Notes: generated from the letters alone by a model not told the origin. A stretch of 59,171 nucleotides of DNA from Bacillota bacterium (GCA_017442785.1 JAFRZB010000025.1:1-59171), one strand, 5' to 3'. Positions 22,452 through 30,983 are shown, counted from the stretch's first letter. A program made the numbers and translations.

Positions 22452-24041
22452 ATGGCATACGACGGATTTATGGCGGCAGCGGTGCTGTCGGAGATAAAGG
22501 GAAGCCTTGAAGGCGCAAAAATAGAAAAGATAACCCAGCCCGAGGCGGATCAGATAGTAATGCAGCTGAGGACCGAAAAGGGGAGGAAGAAGCTGCTTCT
22601 CGACGTCTCTCCCCAGGGCGCCAGGGTGCAGTTTACGGAGCTCGATTTTGAGAACCCCCAGAGCGCGCCTAATTTCTGCATGCTGTTAAGGAAGCACATA
22701 CAGGGCGGCAGGATCCGCAGGGCAGGCCAGCACGGGCGCGAGAGGATAACCGAGCTGGACATAGACACCATAAACGAGATGGGCTATTCCGCCGAAAAGC
22801 GCCTTATAGTAGAGACCATGGGAAAGCACAGCAACATAGTGCTTCTGGACGCTCAGACCGGCAAGGTGATAGACAGCATCAAGAGGATATCCATAGACAT
22901 AAACAGGGTAAGGCAGATACTGCCCGGAATCATATACGAATATCCTCCGGTCTCGAATCTTTCGAACGATAAGGGCTACGGTCCGACGACAACGGCTGCC
23001 ATAGAGAGCGGTGCCGTGGTCCCGGAGATACCGGAAGTATCGGTTGACGGAATAAAAACTTATGTATATATCTCCGAAGATAAAGGCCCTAAGGACTTCC
23101 ATATCTTCAGGATGCCGCAGTACGAGGGATCATATAAGGAACTCGAGTTCGGCTCCGCCTGCAGCGCCATGGATTTCTTTTACAGCCACAGGCTCGCTAC
23201 CAACAGGCAGATCCAGAAGAGCCAGGACCTCTCAAGGCACATAAACGCGCTCATAGACAAGGCCCTGCTTAAGAAGCAGCGTCTTCTGGAAGAGATAAAG
23301 AAGGCCGACGAGGCCGATATATACAGGCTCAAGGGTGAGCTTCTGACTGCGAACCTTTCCCTTGCTGCCCCCGGGGCAAAGTCCGTAAAGGTGGTCAGCT
23401 ACTATGACGGTTCCGAGCTGGTGATAGAACTTGACGAGAAGCTCTCTGCCGCAAAGAACGCCCAGGCATATTATAAAAAGTACGCCAAGCTGAAGTCCTC
23501 CAAAAAGGAAAAGGAGGCGCAGCTTTCCGAGTGCGAGGCGGACATAGACTATCTTATGTCCGTGCAGGCCCTTGCGGAGAGCAGCAGGACTGCGGAGGAA
23601 CTGGACTCTCTCAGGGAGGAGCTTGCTTCCCAGGGCTTCGTAAGGAAACGCCAGGAGCAGAAGAAGCGCAAGGCTTCCAGGCCTTCCCCAAGGAGATACA
23701 GGCTTCCTTCCGGGCTGGAAGTCCTTGTAGGGCGAAACAACACCGAGAACGACTACATTACCTTCAGGCTTGCGCAGAAGACCGACTGGTGGTTCCACAC
23801 CAAGGACATCCACGGATCGCACGCGCTTCTGGTGTGCGGAGGTGTGGATCCCTCTCCCGAAGACATGTACGGCGCGGCGGCGATAGCCGCATGGTTCTCC
23901 AAGGGCAGGAACTCCCAGAACGTTCCGGTGGATTATGCCCCTGCAAGGTTCGTAAAGAAGCCCTCCGGGGCAAAGCCGGGGAAGGTGATCTTTACGAATA
24001 ACGGGACTGTCTGGATAGATCCGAAGGATCCGGACCTGTAG
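22452..24041 (+). CDS. rqcH: Ribosome quality control protein RqcH (NFACT family)
   Basis: A 529-aa protein that binds split 50S subunits with stalled peptidyl-tRNA and directs C-terminal alanine tailing. The NFACT-N domain opens with M-A-Y-D-G-F-M-A-A-A-V-L-S-E-I and carries the G-K-H-S-N-I-V-L-L segment. A coiled-coil middle spans about 260-400, and the NFACT-R domain has Y-R-L-P-S-G-L-E-V-L-V-G-R-N-N-T-E-N-D-Y and D-W-W-F-H-T-K-D-I-H-G-S-H. The usual first-domain Asp/Arg (D-G and R) are visible. It is slightly shorter than the roughly 570 aa of B. subtilis. It is often annotated as fibronectin-binding protein. Confidence 0.95.
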   Translation: MAYDGFMAAAVLSEIKGSLEGAKIEKITQPEADQIVMQLRTEKGRKKLLLDVSPQGARVQFTELDFENPQSAPNFCMLLRKHIQGGRIRRAGQHGRERITELDIDTINEMGYSAEKRLIVETMGKHSNIVLLDAQTGKVIDSIKRISIDINRVRQILPGIIYEYPPVSNLSNDKGYGPTTTAAIESGAVVPEIPEVSVDGIKTYVYISEDKGPKDFHIFRMPQYEGSYKELEFGSACSAMDFFYSHRLATNRQIQKSQDLSRHINALIDKALLKKQRLLEEIKKADEADIYRLKGELLTANLSLAAPGAKSVKVVSYYDGSELVIELDEKLSAAKNAQAYYKKYAKLKSSKKEKEAQLSECEADIDYLMSVQALAESSRTAEELDSLREELASQGFVRKRQEQKKRKASRPSPRRYRLPSGLEVLVGRNNTENDYITFRLAQKTDWWFHTKDIHGSHALLVCGGVDPSPEDMYGAAAIAAWFSKGRNSQNVPVDYAPARFVKKPSGAKPGKVIFTNNGTVWIDPKDPDL

Positions 24042-24082
24042 AACGGCACACATCTATGGCAAAAACAGCATACGTTTCAAAC

Positions 24083-24122
24083 AGCATCCTTGCGCCTTCC
24101 GCGCGTGGATGCTATTTTATTT
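24083..24122 (+). terminator. Terminator after rqcH
   Basis: AGCATCC (24083-24089) pairs with GGATGCT (24107-24113), with an inner GCGC/GCGC stem, followed by ATTTTATTT. The remaining sequence up to 24215 shows no gene. Confidence 0.85.
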
Positions 24123-24215
24123 GTGCGCGCAAGATCTGAAAAACAATAATAATCGGTTCGTCACCAATGCCCGGCCGGGTCTTAAGATGACGATTTTTTT
24201 GTGCATGGTAATATA

Positions 24216-24244
24216 TTGAAATAGTCGCTCTGATTTCATATAAT
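24216..24244 (+). promoter_or_regulatory. Promoter of the FAD oxidoreductase gene
   Basis: TTGAAA (24216-24221) and TATAAT (24239-24244) are separated by exactly 17 bp, in very AT-rich DNA. A 50-nt AT-rich leader ends in AAGGAGG, so this looks like one of the strongest expression signals in the window. Confidence 0.85.
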
Positions 24245-24303
24245 ATTTTTATAAAACAATTAATTAACATGCGGTTTATTGAATTCATTATAAGGAGGAA
24301 TTT

Positions 24304-25836
24304 ATGCAGACAGTAAAGAAATTCTATTACGACGTAGTTATCTGCGGCGGCGGTCCGTCGGGCTGCGCAGCTGCCATCGCTGCCGGAAGATCCGGCAAGC
24401 GCGCCATCCTGCTTGAGCTCAGAGAATCCCTGGGCGGTCTGTGCACCAACGGTTACATAACAGGCCTTGCGGGCGTTGTCGAGGGCATAGGAAAGGAGTG
24501 GCTCGAAAGGCTCGACGCCGAGGGCCATGCTGTCATGAAGCCGCATCTCCCCACTGCAGAGCCCGAGTACGGCAAGCAGATGCTTGAGGAGATGGTGCTC
24601 CAGTCCGGTACCCGCATCCTCTACGGAACCCACGTAGTGGACTGCATCAAGGAGGACAACAAGATCAAGAGCGTCATCGCGTACACCAAGAGCGGAAAGA
24701 TAGAGGTAGAAGGAAAGGTCTTCATAGACGCCACCGGAGATGCAGATCTTGCTCTTGCAGCCGATGTTCCTCTTGAATCCGGAAACGCGGAGTTCTGCGG
24801 TCTTAACCAGTCCGTTACCATGGGCTTCAGGCTGGCATATGTCAACCTCAAGGAATACAACGAGGCCAACGCGGCCTGGAGGAAGCACCCCGACTTCGAC
24901 CCCAACGACCCCAAGAAGAGGAGCCTCATCGTCTATAAGGAGCATATCGCGTATCAGGAAGGCCGCCTGCACGAGATCCTTTCCCCGGGCAACATCGTAT
25001 ATCCGATGCCGTCCCAGGATCAGACCTGCATGGATGTTACACTGGACGCCACCCATACCTTCGACTGCCACAATACGGACGTTGAAGACCTCACCAGGCA
25101 GATCGTGGATCAGCACAGGAAGGTGATCTGGTTCCACAACTTCCTGAAGAACGACGTTCCGGGATTCGAGAATTCCGTGCTTGAGGCTTACGCTCCCATG
25201 AACGGAGTAAGAGACAGCCGCCACATAATAGGCGAGTATCTCTTCAAGGATACCGATCTCGGCGCCGCTATGAAGTTCGAGGACGGCATCTATCAGCATA
25301 CCGAGTTCTACGATACCCACGTTCCCACGCCGGGCTTCCACACGGCTCACAGGCACATCCACGCCAACGAGCCCGTAGAGAACGCCATCTGCCGTCCCAC
25401 CCAGGACGCCGAGGACTACATGTACACGCCGCTGGTAAGGCCGCTTGCATGGGAGGTCCGCACGGATCCCAGGAAGTACTGCGAGATCCCGTTCAGATCC
25501 CTCATCGCCAAGGGCGTAGACAACCTGATGGCGACCGGACGCTGCATGTCCGCCGAGTATCACGCTATCGGTTCCATAAGAGTAATAGGGCCGTCCATGG
25601 GCATGGGCCAGGCCGCTGGCTACGGCGCGAGCCTGTTCATAGACCAGAAGCTCAACGCTGTAAGAGATCTTGACGGAAGGCTCGTACGCCAGATGATGAT
25701 AGACAACGGCGTAGACCTTAACAATCCTCCGGGAGGCTACTGGAAGACCATACGCGAATTCGAAGGCGAGGTAGTGGTATCCGCCGGCGACATGTGCGAG
25801 ATCAGGAACTCCAAGGGACAGACTCCTCCGAGATAG
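24304..25836 (+). CDS. FAD-dependent oxidoreductase (FAD_oxidored family)
   Basis: A 510-aa cytosolic flavoprotein. The dinucleotide motif D-V-V-I-C-G-G-G-P-S-G-C-A-A-A-I-A-A sits at residues 10-27, E-L-R-E-S-L-G-G-L-C-T-N-G follows, and a D-A-T-G-D-A-D box appears near residue 145. The second half (V-R-D-S-R-H-I-I-G-E-Y, R-P-L-A-W-E-V-R, A-T-G-R-C-M-S-A) matches the broad pfam12831-type family, whose substrates are mostly unknown. It stands alone with its own strong promoter (24216-24244) and AAGGAGG ribosome site. No signal peptide is present. The substrate cannot be inferred. Confidence 0.9.
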   Translation: MQTVKKFYYDVVICGGGPSGCAAAIAAGRSGKRAILLELRESLGGLCTNGYITGLAGVVEGIGKEWLERLDAEGHAVMKPHLPTAEPEYGKQMLEEMVLQSGTRILYGTHVVDCIKEDNKIKSVIAYTKSGKIEVEGKVFIDATGDADLALAADVPLESGNAEFCGLNQSVTMGFRLAYVNLKEYNEANAAWRKHPDFDPNDPKKRSLIVYKEHIAYQEGRLHEILSPGNIVYPMPSQDQTCMDVTLDATHTFDCHNTDVEDLTRQIVDQHRKVIWFHNFLKNDVPGFENSVLEAYAPMNGVRDSRHIIGEYLFKDTDLGAAMKFEDGIYQHTEFYDTHVPTPGFHTAHRHIHANEPVENAICRPTQDAEDYMYTPLVRPLAWEVRTDPRKYCEIPFRSLIAKGVDNLMATGRCMSAEYHAIGSIRVIGPSMGMGQAAGYGASLFIDQKLNAVRDLDGRLVRQMMIDNGVDLNNPPGGYWKTIREFEGEVVVSAGDMCEIRNSKGQTPPR

Positions 25837-25842
25837 TTTTTG

Positions 25843-25871
25843 TTGACACAGGCCGATACTTGGGGTATATT
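25843..25871 (+). promoter_or_regulatory. Promoter of gmk-rpoZ
   Basis: Consensus TTGACA (25843-25848) and TATATT (25866-25871) are spaced by 17 bp, 6 bp after the preceding stop codon. Transcription would start near 25878, 28 nt before the gmk ATG. The frame is open across it, but the promoter argues for the downstream start. Confidence 0.85.
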
Positions 25872-25905
25872 ATGTTGTCGAAAAAAAAGAGGTAGAGAGG
25901 TCGAG

Positions 25906-26517
25906 ATGAGACAGGGAAGACTCTTCGTCATATCAGGCCCTTCGGGGGCAGGCAAGGGGACCATTTGCAGCGAGCTGCTTAAGGACGGCAGTTTGGCACT
26001 CAGCGTTTCCATGACAACGAGGGCTCCGCGCGGTAAGGAAGTGGAGGGCGTAAACTATTACTTCGTATCCCGCGAGGAGTTCCAAAAGACGATAGACGAG
26101 GGCGGTCTTCTGGAATGGGCCGAGATCTACGGAAACCGTTACGGTACGCCGAAGGCTCCGGTCCTGGAAAAGCTGAACGCGGGGAAAGACGTGATACTTG
26201 AGATAGAGATGCAGGGGGCTCTGCAGGTGAAGGCCAACTACCCCAAGAGCATCCTGATATTCGTCCTTCCGCCGTCGCTGTCCGAGCTCAGGAAGAGGCT
26301 CATCGCAAGAGGAACCGAGACTGCCGCGCAGATAGACATGCGCACCAGGACGACTATCGATGAGATCAAGAAGATCAAGGACTACAGCTATTTCATCGTC
26401 AACGACGACCTTCAGACCGCTGTAAACGACGCCAGGACGATAATCAACGCCGAGCATCTGCGCGTTGAGGATCAGGCTGAGGCGATCATAGAAAAATACG
26501 AAAGAGAGGGTATCTGA
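25906..26517 (+). CDS. gmk: Guanylate kinase
   Basis: A 203-aa enzyme phosphorylating GMP or dGMP with ATP. The P-loop is G-P-S-G-A-G-K-G-T, and the GMP site is S-M-T-T-R-A-P-R-x-x-E-V-x-G-V-x-Y-Y-F. The start at 25906 (MRQGRLFVISGPSG) is chosen because the promoter at 25843-25871 lies inside the longer frame and GAGAGG precedes this ATG. It is followed 1 bp later by rpoZ. Confidence 0.97.
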   Translation: MRQGRLFVISGPSGAGKGTICSELLKDGSLALSVSMTTRAPRGKEVEGVNYYFVSREEFQKTIDEGGLLEWAEIYGNRYGTPKAPVLEKLNAGKDVILEIEMQGALQVKANYPKSILIFVLPPSLSELRKRLIARGTETAAQIDMRTRTTIDEIKKIKDYSYFIVNDDLQTAVNDARTIINAEHLRVEDQAEAIIEKYEREGI

Positions 26518-26518
26518 T

Positions 26519-26719
26519 ATGCTTCTTTATCCGTCAATAGACATGCTCAAGACTAAGGTCGACAGTAAGTACACGCTCGCCATCATGGCAGCCAAGAGGG
26601 CAAGGGACATCATCGACGGAAAGCCGATGCTGGCCATCTCCGAGGTGGAGAAGCCCATAAGCGTTGCCACGCTGGAGATAGCTGAGGACTTCATCAGCTA
26701 CAAGAGGGACGGGGAATGA
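26519..26719 (+). CDS. rpoZ: RNA polymerase omega subunit
   Basis: A 66-aa omega subunit that helps assemble and stabilise RNA polymerase. The characteristic M-L-x-Y-P-S-I-D start, Y-T-L-A-I-M-A-A-K-R-A-R-D-I and the conserved K-P-I-x-x-A-x-x-E-I-A core are present. It begins 1 bp after gmk ends and overlaps the next gene by 4 bp, so all three are coupled. Confidence 0.96.
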   Translation: MLLYPSIDMLKTKVDSKYTLAIMAAKRARDIIDGKPMLAISEVEKPISVATLEIAEDFISYKRDGE

Positions 26720-26994
26720 ACAGACCGAGCCTCGGAAAGACCATAGCCAAGATCGCGGCAGGCGCGATAATAATCATTGTTGGTCTTGACGACATATCGG
26801 ACCTCAGCTACTTCCTCACATGTGTCGTGATAGGCGCCGCGTTCATAGCCTGGGGACTGATACCTTATCTTCAGGCCGTAAGGGCGGAAAAGCAGGAACA
26901 GACCGAGCGCATACTCAGAGCTCCCTTCCCAAAGCCCGATCAGCCGGCTGAAGACGAGGCCGAGAGGCTTGCAAAAAAGTACTATAATAAATAG
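26716..26994 (+). CDS. Small two-helix membrane protein of unknown function
   Basis: A 92-aa protein with two hydrophobic segments (about 9-25 and 31-52), separated by D-D-I-S-D-L-S-Y, and a charged C-terminal tail (E-K-Q-E-Q-T-E-R...E-A-E-R-L-A-K-K-Y). I do not recognise the family. ATGA overlap with rpoZ indicates co-expression with gmk-rpoZ. In other Firmicutes coaBC and priA usually follow rpoZ; they are absent here. Confidence 0.75.
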   Translation: MNRPSLGKTIAKIAAGAIIIIVGLDDISDLSYFLTCVVIGAAFIAWGLIPYLQAVRAEKQEQTERILRAPFPKPDQPAEDEAERLAKKYYNK

Positions 26995-27004
26995 CAAATA
27001 GTGC

Positions 27005-27066
27005 TTGCATTCCAACAGTTATTCGTGTAATATAAATCCGTTGCGCCCAAGCGCAGCGGATTTTAT
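27005..27066 (+). promoter_or_regulatory. rpsB promoter and leader hairpin
   Basis: TTGCAT (27005-27010) and TAATAT (27028-27033) are spaced by 17 bp. They are followed by a 13-bp hairpin (27034-27046 with 27051-27063, loop CCAA) and then TATTA. The hairpin would sit at the very 5' end of the rpsB mRNA, or act as terminator of the upstream gene. The rest of the 128-nt leader up to 27160 contains two AGG-rich segments and no gene. Confidence 0.6.
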
Positions 27067-27160
27067 TATGCACACTCAGGGCTTTATGGCATTACGGTGC
27101 CTCACACGGAGGTTTAAATGCTTAATGCCGGAGTGGTAGTTTAACCGGGAGGTAAAGCAA

Positions 27161-27952
27161 ATGTCAGTTATTTCCATGAAACAGCTTCTGGAGGCCGGCG
27201 TACACTTCGGTCACCAGACAAGAAGATGGAACCCCAAGATGGCTCCGTACATCTTCACCGAGAGGACCGGTATCTATATCATCGACCTCTCCAAGACAGT
27301 CCACAAGATCGACGAGGCTTACGATTTCGTAAAGTCCGTCGCCGCTGAGGGCAAGAACGTTCTGTTCGTAGGTACAAAGAAGCAGGCTCAGGCTGCCGTA
27401 AAGGAAGAGGCAGAGCGCTGCGGAATGTTCTACATCAACGAGAGATGGCTGGGCGGAATGCTCACCAACTACAAGACCATCTCCTCCAGGATCAAGAGAC
27501 TTGCCGAGATCAACAAGATGGAAGAGGACGGCACCTTCGATGCTCTTACAAAGAAGGAAGTCGTTAAGCTCAACAAGGAAGCGGAAAAGCTCGAGAAGTA
27601 TCTCGGCGGCATCAAGAACATGCACGGCATGCCGGGAGCTATCTTCGTAGTAGACCCCAAGAAGGAAAAGATCGCCGTATCCGAAGCAAGGATCCTCGGA
27701 ATTCCTATCGTAGGAATGTGCGACACCAACTGCGATCCAGATGACGTAGACTATGTCATCCCGTCCAACGACGACGCTATCAGAAGCGTAAAGCTCATTG
27801 CCGGAAAGATGGCCGACGCCGTTATCGAGGGCAAGCAGGGCGAGTCCATGGCAGAGACCGAGGCTGAGGCACCGGCAGAGGCTGCCGAAGAGACCGAAGC
27901 CCCCTCAGCTGAAGAGGAAGCCGAGGCAAAGGCCGAGGAAGACAACGAGTAA
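27161..27952 (+). CDS. rpsB: 30S ribosomal protein S2
   Basis: A 263-aa 30S protein. The S2 signatures [19 protein letters not shown] and [13 protein letters not shown] are intact. The last roughly 38 residues are an acidic Ala/Glu-rich tail (about 226-263), longer than in Bacillus; its role is unknown. GGGAGG precedes the ATG. tsf follows after 20 bp. Confidence 0.98.
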   Translation: MSVISMKQLLEAGVHFGHQTRRWNPKMAPYIFTERTGIYIIDLSKTVHKIDEAYDFVKSVAAEGKNVLFVGTKKQAQAAVKEEAERCGMFYINERWLGGMLTNYKTISSRIKRLAEINKMEEDGTFDALTKKEVVKLNKEAEKLEKYLGGIKNMHGMPGAIFVVDPKKEKIAVSEARILGIPIVGMCDTNCDPDDVDYVIPSNDDAIRSVKLIAGKMADAVIEGKQGESMAETEAEAPAEAAEETEAPSAEEEAEAKAEEDNE

Positions 27953-27972
27953 TACAGCAAAGGAGAGAAGAA

Positions 27973-28896
27973 ATGGCAGAAATTACAGCTGCTCTTGTTA
28001 AAGAGCTCCGCGAAATGACAGGTGCCGGAATGATGGACTGCAAGAAGGCTCTTGTGGCCACCGAAGGCAGTATCGAAAAGGCCGTGGATTATCTCAGAGA
28101 GAACGGTCTTGCAAAGGCAGCCAAGAAGTCCGGAAGGATAGCTGCCGAAGGTCTCGTAAGGTTCGCCTTCAACGAGGACAACACCAAGGCATGCATCATA
28201 GAAGTCAACTCCGAGTCCGACTTCGTTTCCAAGAGCCCCGAGTTCATCGAGTTCGTAGAGAAGCTCGCGAAGATCGGCCTTGAGAACGAGATCAAATGCG
28301 AGAACTGCCTGCTTTCCAAGCAGTACGGAGATGAGGGTACCGTACAGGAAGTCCTCACCGCCAAGATCGCAAAGATAGGCGAGAACATGAAGATCCGCCG
28401 CGTTGAGAAGCTCCAGGAGCCCGGCGTCAAGTACATCGGATACTCCCACATGGGCGGAAAGATTGGCGTTATCATCGGACTTAAGACCGAAGCCACCGCT
28501 GAGGAAGTTACCGCCTGCGGAAAGGACGTTGCCATGCAGGTCTGCTCCATGACACCGAAGTTCGTAAGCGAGGCCGAGATCGATCCCGAATACCTTGCTC
28601 ACGAGAAGGAAGTGCTCATCGCTCAGACCAAGAATGAGTCTCCGGACAAGCCGGACAACATCATCGAGAAGATGATCGCTGGACGTCTTAAGAAGAGCCT
28701 TAAGGAAGTCTGCCTGCTGGATCAGGAATTCGTAAAGATGAAGGGCACCAGCGTAAAGCAGTACGTAGACAGCGTTGCCAAGCAGATAGGCAAGCCTATC
28801 GAAGTGGTCAAGATGATCCGCTTCGAGGTAGGCGAGGGTCTCCAGAAGAGAGAAGAGAACTTTGCCGAAGAAGTTGCCAAGCAGATGCAGGGCTAA
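27973..28896 (+). CDS. tsf: Elongation factor Ts
   Basis: A 307-aa guanine nucleotide exchange factor for EF-Tu. The N-terminal UBA-like segment L-V-K-E-L-R-E-M-T-G-A-G-M-M-D-C-K-K-A-L and the core with the S-E-S-D-F-V box are visible. Co-transcribed with rpsB. A strong terminator follows, so the usual continuation into pyrH-frr is broken here. Confidence 0.98.
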   Translation: MAEITAALVKELREMTGAGMMDCKKALVATEGSIEKAVDYLRENGLAKAAKKSGRIAAEGLVRFAFNEDNTKACIIEVNSESDFVSKSPEFIEFVEKLAKIGLENEIKCENCLLSKQYGDEGTVQEVLTAKIAKIGENMKIRRVEKLQEPGVKYIGYSHMGGKIGVIIGLKTEATAEEVTACGKDVAMQVCSMTPKFVSEAEIDPEYLAHEKEVLIAQTKNESPDKPDNIIEKMIAGRLKKSLKEVCLLDQEFVKMKGTSVKQYVDSVAKQIGKPIEVVKMIRFEVGEGLQKREENFAEEVAKQMQG

Positions 28897-28906
28897 AAAG
28901 AAGATC

Positions 28907-28938
28907 AAAAGACCGGGGCATGCGCCCCGGTCTTTTTT
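28907..28938 (+). terminator. Terminator of rpsB-tsf
   Basis: A 9-bp GC-rich stem GACCGGGGC/GCCCCGGTC with loop ATGC, flanked by AAAA and TTTTTT. Confidence 0.95.
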
Positions 28939-29011
28939 CGTCAAATGTCTGGCAATCTCCCTCCGTTTGTTGTATAATAAACACAGTATGTAATATGTGT
29001 TTTGGAGGCAA

Positions 29012-29485
29012 ATGATGAAACATATTTTTACAGTCGAATGCACTGCTGATAAGCCCATAGTGGTGGGGCAGGACAGGATCAACGGACGCAGGCAGCTTAT
29101 AATCTGCCCCACGGGAACGGTCACCGGAAAGGATCTTGACGGAAACGTTCTTGAGGGCGAGCTGATGGGCGGAACCGTGGATTCTCAGATAATCAGGCCA
29201 AACGGACGCTGCGATCTTTCCGCGCGCTATGCCGTTAAGCTCAAGGACGGAAGGTCCTTCTACATCCAGAACGACGGAATGAGGACTGTACCGCCGGAGT
29301 ACGCGGAGAAGGTGTTCAACGGTGAGTTCGTGGATCCGTCTCTGTACTACTTCGTCACCACCCCTAAGATAGAGGTGTATGATGATTCTCTGAGATGGCT
29401 TGAGAATCATGTTTTCTTCTGCCTGGCTGAAAGAATGCCAAGCACTGTCAAGATCAAGTATTATTTTATCGATAAGGAGGACTAA
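29012..29485 (+). CDS. DUF3237 family protein (copy 2)
   Basis: A 157-aa cytosolic protein of the DUF3237 (UPF0311) beta-barrel family with unknown biochemical role. It has G-G-T-V-D-S-Q-I-I-R-P-N-G-R-C-D-L-S-A-R-Y and I-Q-N-D-G-M-R core segments. Copy 1 lies at 1140-1592. Tandem ATG codons occur at 29012 and 29015 with GGAGG upstream. A TATAAT at 28973-28978 may be the -10, with a poor -35. It is followed 1 bp later by the PNPOx-like gene, so the two probably work together. Confidence 0.85.
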   Translation: MMKHIFTVECTADKPIVVGQDRINGRRQLIICPTGTVTGKDLDGNVLEGELMGGTVDSQIIRPNGRCDLSARYAVKLKDGRSFYIQNDGMRTVPPEYAEKVFNGEFVDPSLYYFVTTPKIEVYDDSLRWLENHVFFCLAERMPSTVKIKYYFIDKED

Positions 29486-29486
29486 A

Positions 29487-29879
29487 ATGGAAGAAGTACT
29501 CGAATTCTTAAAGAAGTATCATGTGTTCTATCTGGCTACCGTTGACGGAGACCAGCCGCGCGTAAGGCCTTTCGGAGCCATTGCTGTAGTAAACGGCAAG
29601 CTCTACACCCAGACCGGCAAGGTAAAGGATGTAGCAAAGCAGCTCAAGGCCAACCCGAAGTCCGAGATCTGCTGTTTCGGAGACGGAAAGTGGCTCAGGA
29701 TAAAGGCTGACCTTATCTGGGACGACAGCTACGAGACTCTGCACGCTCTGCTTGAGGCTAATCCGGGCCTTCGCAAGATGTACGACGAGAAGGACGGCAA
29801 CTGCCTCGGCCTCAGGTTCGAGAACGCCGTAGCCACCTTCAGCTCCTTCACCGAGCCGCCCAGAACGATAACCTTCTAA
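29487..29879 (+). CDS. Pyridoxamine 5'-phosphate oxidase-like flavoprotein
   Basis: A 130-aa split-barrel FMN-binding protein of the PNPOx-like group, which covers small flavin reductases and F420/haem enzymes; the substrate is not identifiable. Y-L-A-T-V-D-G-D-Q-P-R-V-R-P-F-G is the FMN-phosphate strand. The start at 29487 follows AAGGAGGAC, 1 bp after the DUF3237 stop. A strong terminator follows. Confidence 0.9.
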   Translation: MEEVLEFLKKYHVFYLATVDGDQPRVRPFGAIAVVNGKLYTQTGKVKDVAKQLKANPKSEICCFGDGKWLRIKADLIWDDSYETLHALLEANPGLRKMYDEKDGNCLGLRFENAVATFSSFTEPPRTITF

Positions 29880-29890
29880 AAGGAAAACTT

Positions 29891-29921
29891 GAAGCCCCCT
29901 TCGGTGAAAGGGGGCTTTTTT
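29891..29921. terminator. Bidirectional terminator
   Basis: A 9-bp stem AGCCCCCTT/AAGGGGGCT with loop CGGTG is flanked by an A-containing left side and TTTTTT on the right. It separates the PNPOx-like gene from the convergent WYL regulator. Confidence 0.9.
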
Positions 29922-30886
29922 CATGCCTTGTACTTGTTGTTTTCTATGGCTTCTATGACCTTTTCCCGAAGGCTTGCCGGCGCCAGGACCTCAACGCTCT
30001 GCATCTGCTGCAGAGCCCAGTAGAGTATGCCCTCCGGTGGCGCCTTGAAGACCGCCTCGAATGTGGAACCATCGTCTGACGGAATTATAGTTATGTCAAT
30101 TCCGAATCGTTCCAGACAGTATCTCAGTGCCTTCCTGTCGCAGCGCAGGCGTATAAGCTCCGGATCCCCGGCATGCGCGTAGACCACCTTGTTTATGGAA
30201 TCCAGCCCGGCGTCCCGTTTGGATACGGAGATGGTCTCGTCCAGTATGCGTATGTCGCGCATCATGTCTATCCTGTAGAAGCTCGGTCTGTCCTTGCCGT
30301 CCAGTATCATCACCAGGTAGTAGTGCTCGGATTCCACCATCATCGCGTAGGGATTCGCAACGTACGGCTCCGGCCTTCTGGGCGTCAGCTTCTTATCGTA
30401 GCCGTAGTCCATGTAGGTAAAGGACACCTTTTTTCTTTCGCTGATGGCTTTTTCCAAAAGCTCTATGTTAAGGAAGACCTGGCTGTTGGTGGACTTTTTG
30501 TCTGTCCTTATTATGCTGGAGCCAATCCAGGCCCTGCGCTCGTGCACGGACAGCATATTCTTCAGTTTTTCCACCAGCTCGATGGTCTGCTTCTGAGAGA
30601 TGTATTCGAAGGCTGTTACCGCGTCCGTAAGAAGGCGTATGTCCGCCTTGTCCAGGTCTCTTACCATCAGGTAGTAGCCCTTGCCGTTCTCCTCGAAGGC
30701 GGAGATCTCATAGCCGAGGTCTGTTAGAGCGCTTACGGCGCCGTATATGGTCCTTCTGTCAGGACTAATGCCGTATACGGCCTTTAGCTTTTCCTGTATG
30801 TCCTTTGCCGTCATTATGTGGTCCTCGTCGGAATACTCCTCCAGGATCTTCAGCACGCAAAGGGCGTTCATCTTGTCTGTAGCCAT
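29921..30886 (-). CDS. WYL-domain transcriptional regulator
   Basis: A 321-aa DNA-binding regulator. It has an N-terminal HTH (about 10-70, with D-R-R-T-I-Y-G-A-V-S-A-L) and a WYL-type ligand or nucleic-acid sensing domain (about 125-215, V-S-F-T-Y-M-D-Y-G...Y-Y-L-V-M-I-L-D). It ends in a WCX-like C-terminal region. The start at 30886 follows GGAGGG; the frame continues upstream through the promoter. WYL proteins often control defence or stress genes, but here the target is unknown. Divergent traX, or its own gene, are the obvious candidates. Confidence 0.93.
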   Translation of the reverse strand: MATDKMNALCVLKILEEYSDEDHIMTAKDIQEKLKAVYGISPDRRTIYGAVSALTDLGYEISAFEENGKGYYLMVRDLDKADIRLLTDAVTAFEYISQKQTIELVEKLKNMLSVHERRAWIGSSIIRTDKKSTNSQVFLNIELLEKAISERKKVSFTYMDYGYDKKLTPRRPEPYVANPYAMMVESEHYYLVMILDGKDRPSFYRIDMMRDIRILDETISVSKRDAGLDSINKVVYAHAGDPELIRLRCDRKALRYCLERFGIDITIIPSDDGSTFEAVFKAPPEGILYWALQQMQSVEVLAPASLREKVIEAIENNKYKA

Positions 30887-30912
30887 AGCTTTCCCTCCAT
30901 TTAGCTGATTAA

Positions 30913-30941
30913 ATAATACCATCCTGCAAATATTTGTACAA
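30913..30941 (-). promoter_or_regulatory. Promoter of the WYL regulator
   Basis: On the minus strand TTGTAC (30936-30941) and TATTAT (30913-30918) are spaced by 17 bp, giving a leader of about 20 nt before the ATG at 30886. It is back to back with the traX promoter, 13 bp away. Confidence 0.7.
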
Positions 30942-30954
30942 GCCTCAGTCGCAA

Positions 30955-30983
30955 TTGAATAAGAGGGCCCGCGGTAGTATAAT
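30955..30983 (+). promoter_or_regulatory. Promoter of traX-trxB
   Basis: TTGAAT (30955-30960) and TATAAT (30978-30983) are spaced by 17 bp, with a GC-rich AGAGGGCCC spacer. The short distance to the divergent WYL promoter would allow the regulator to control both. Confidence 0.8.
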
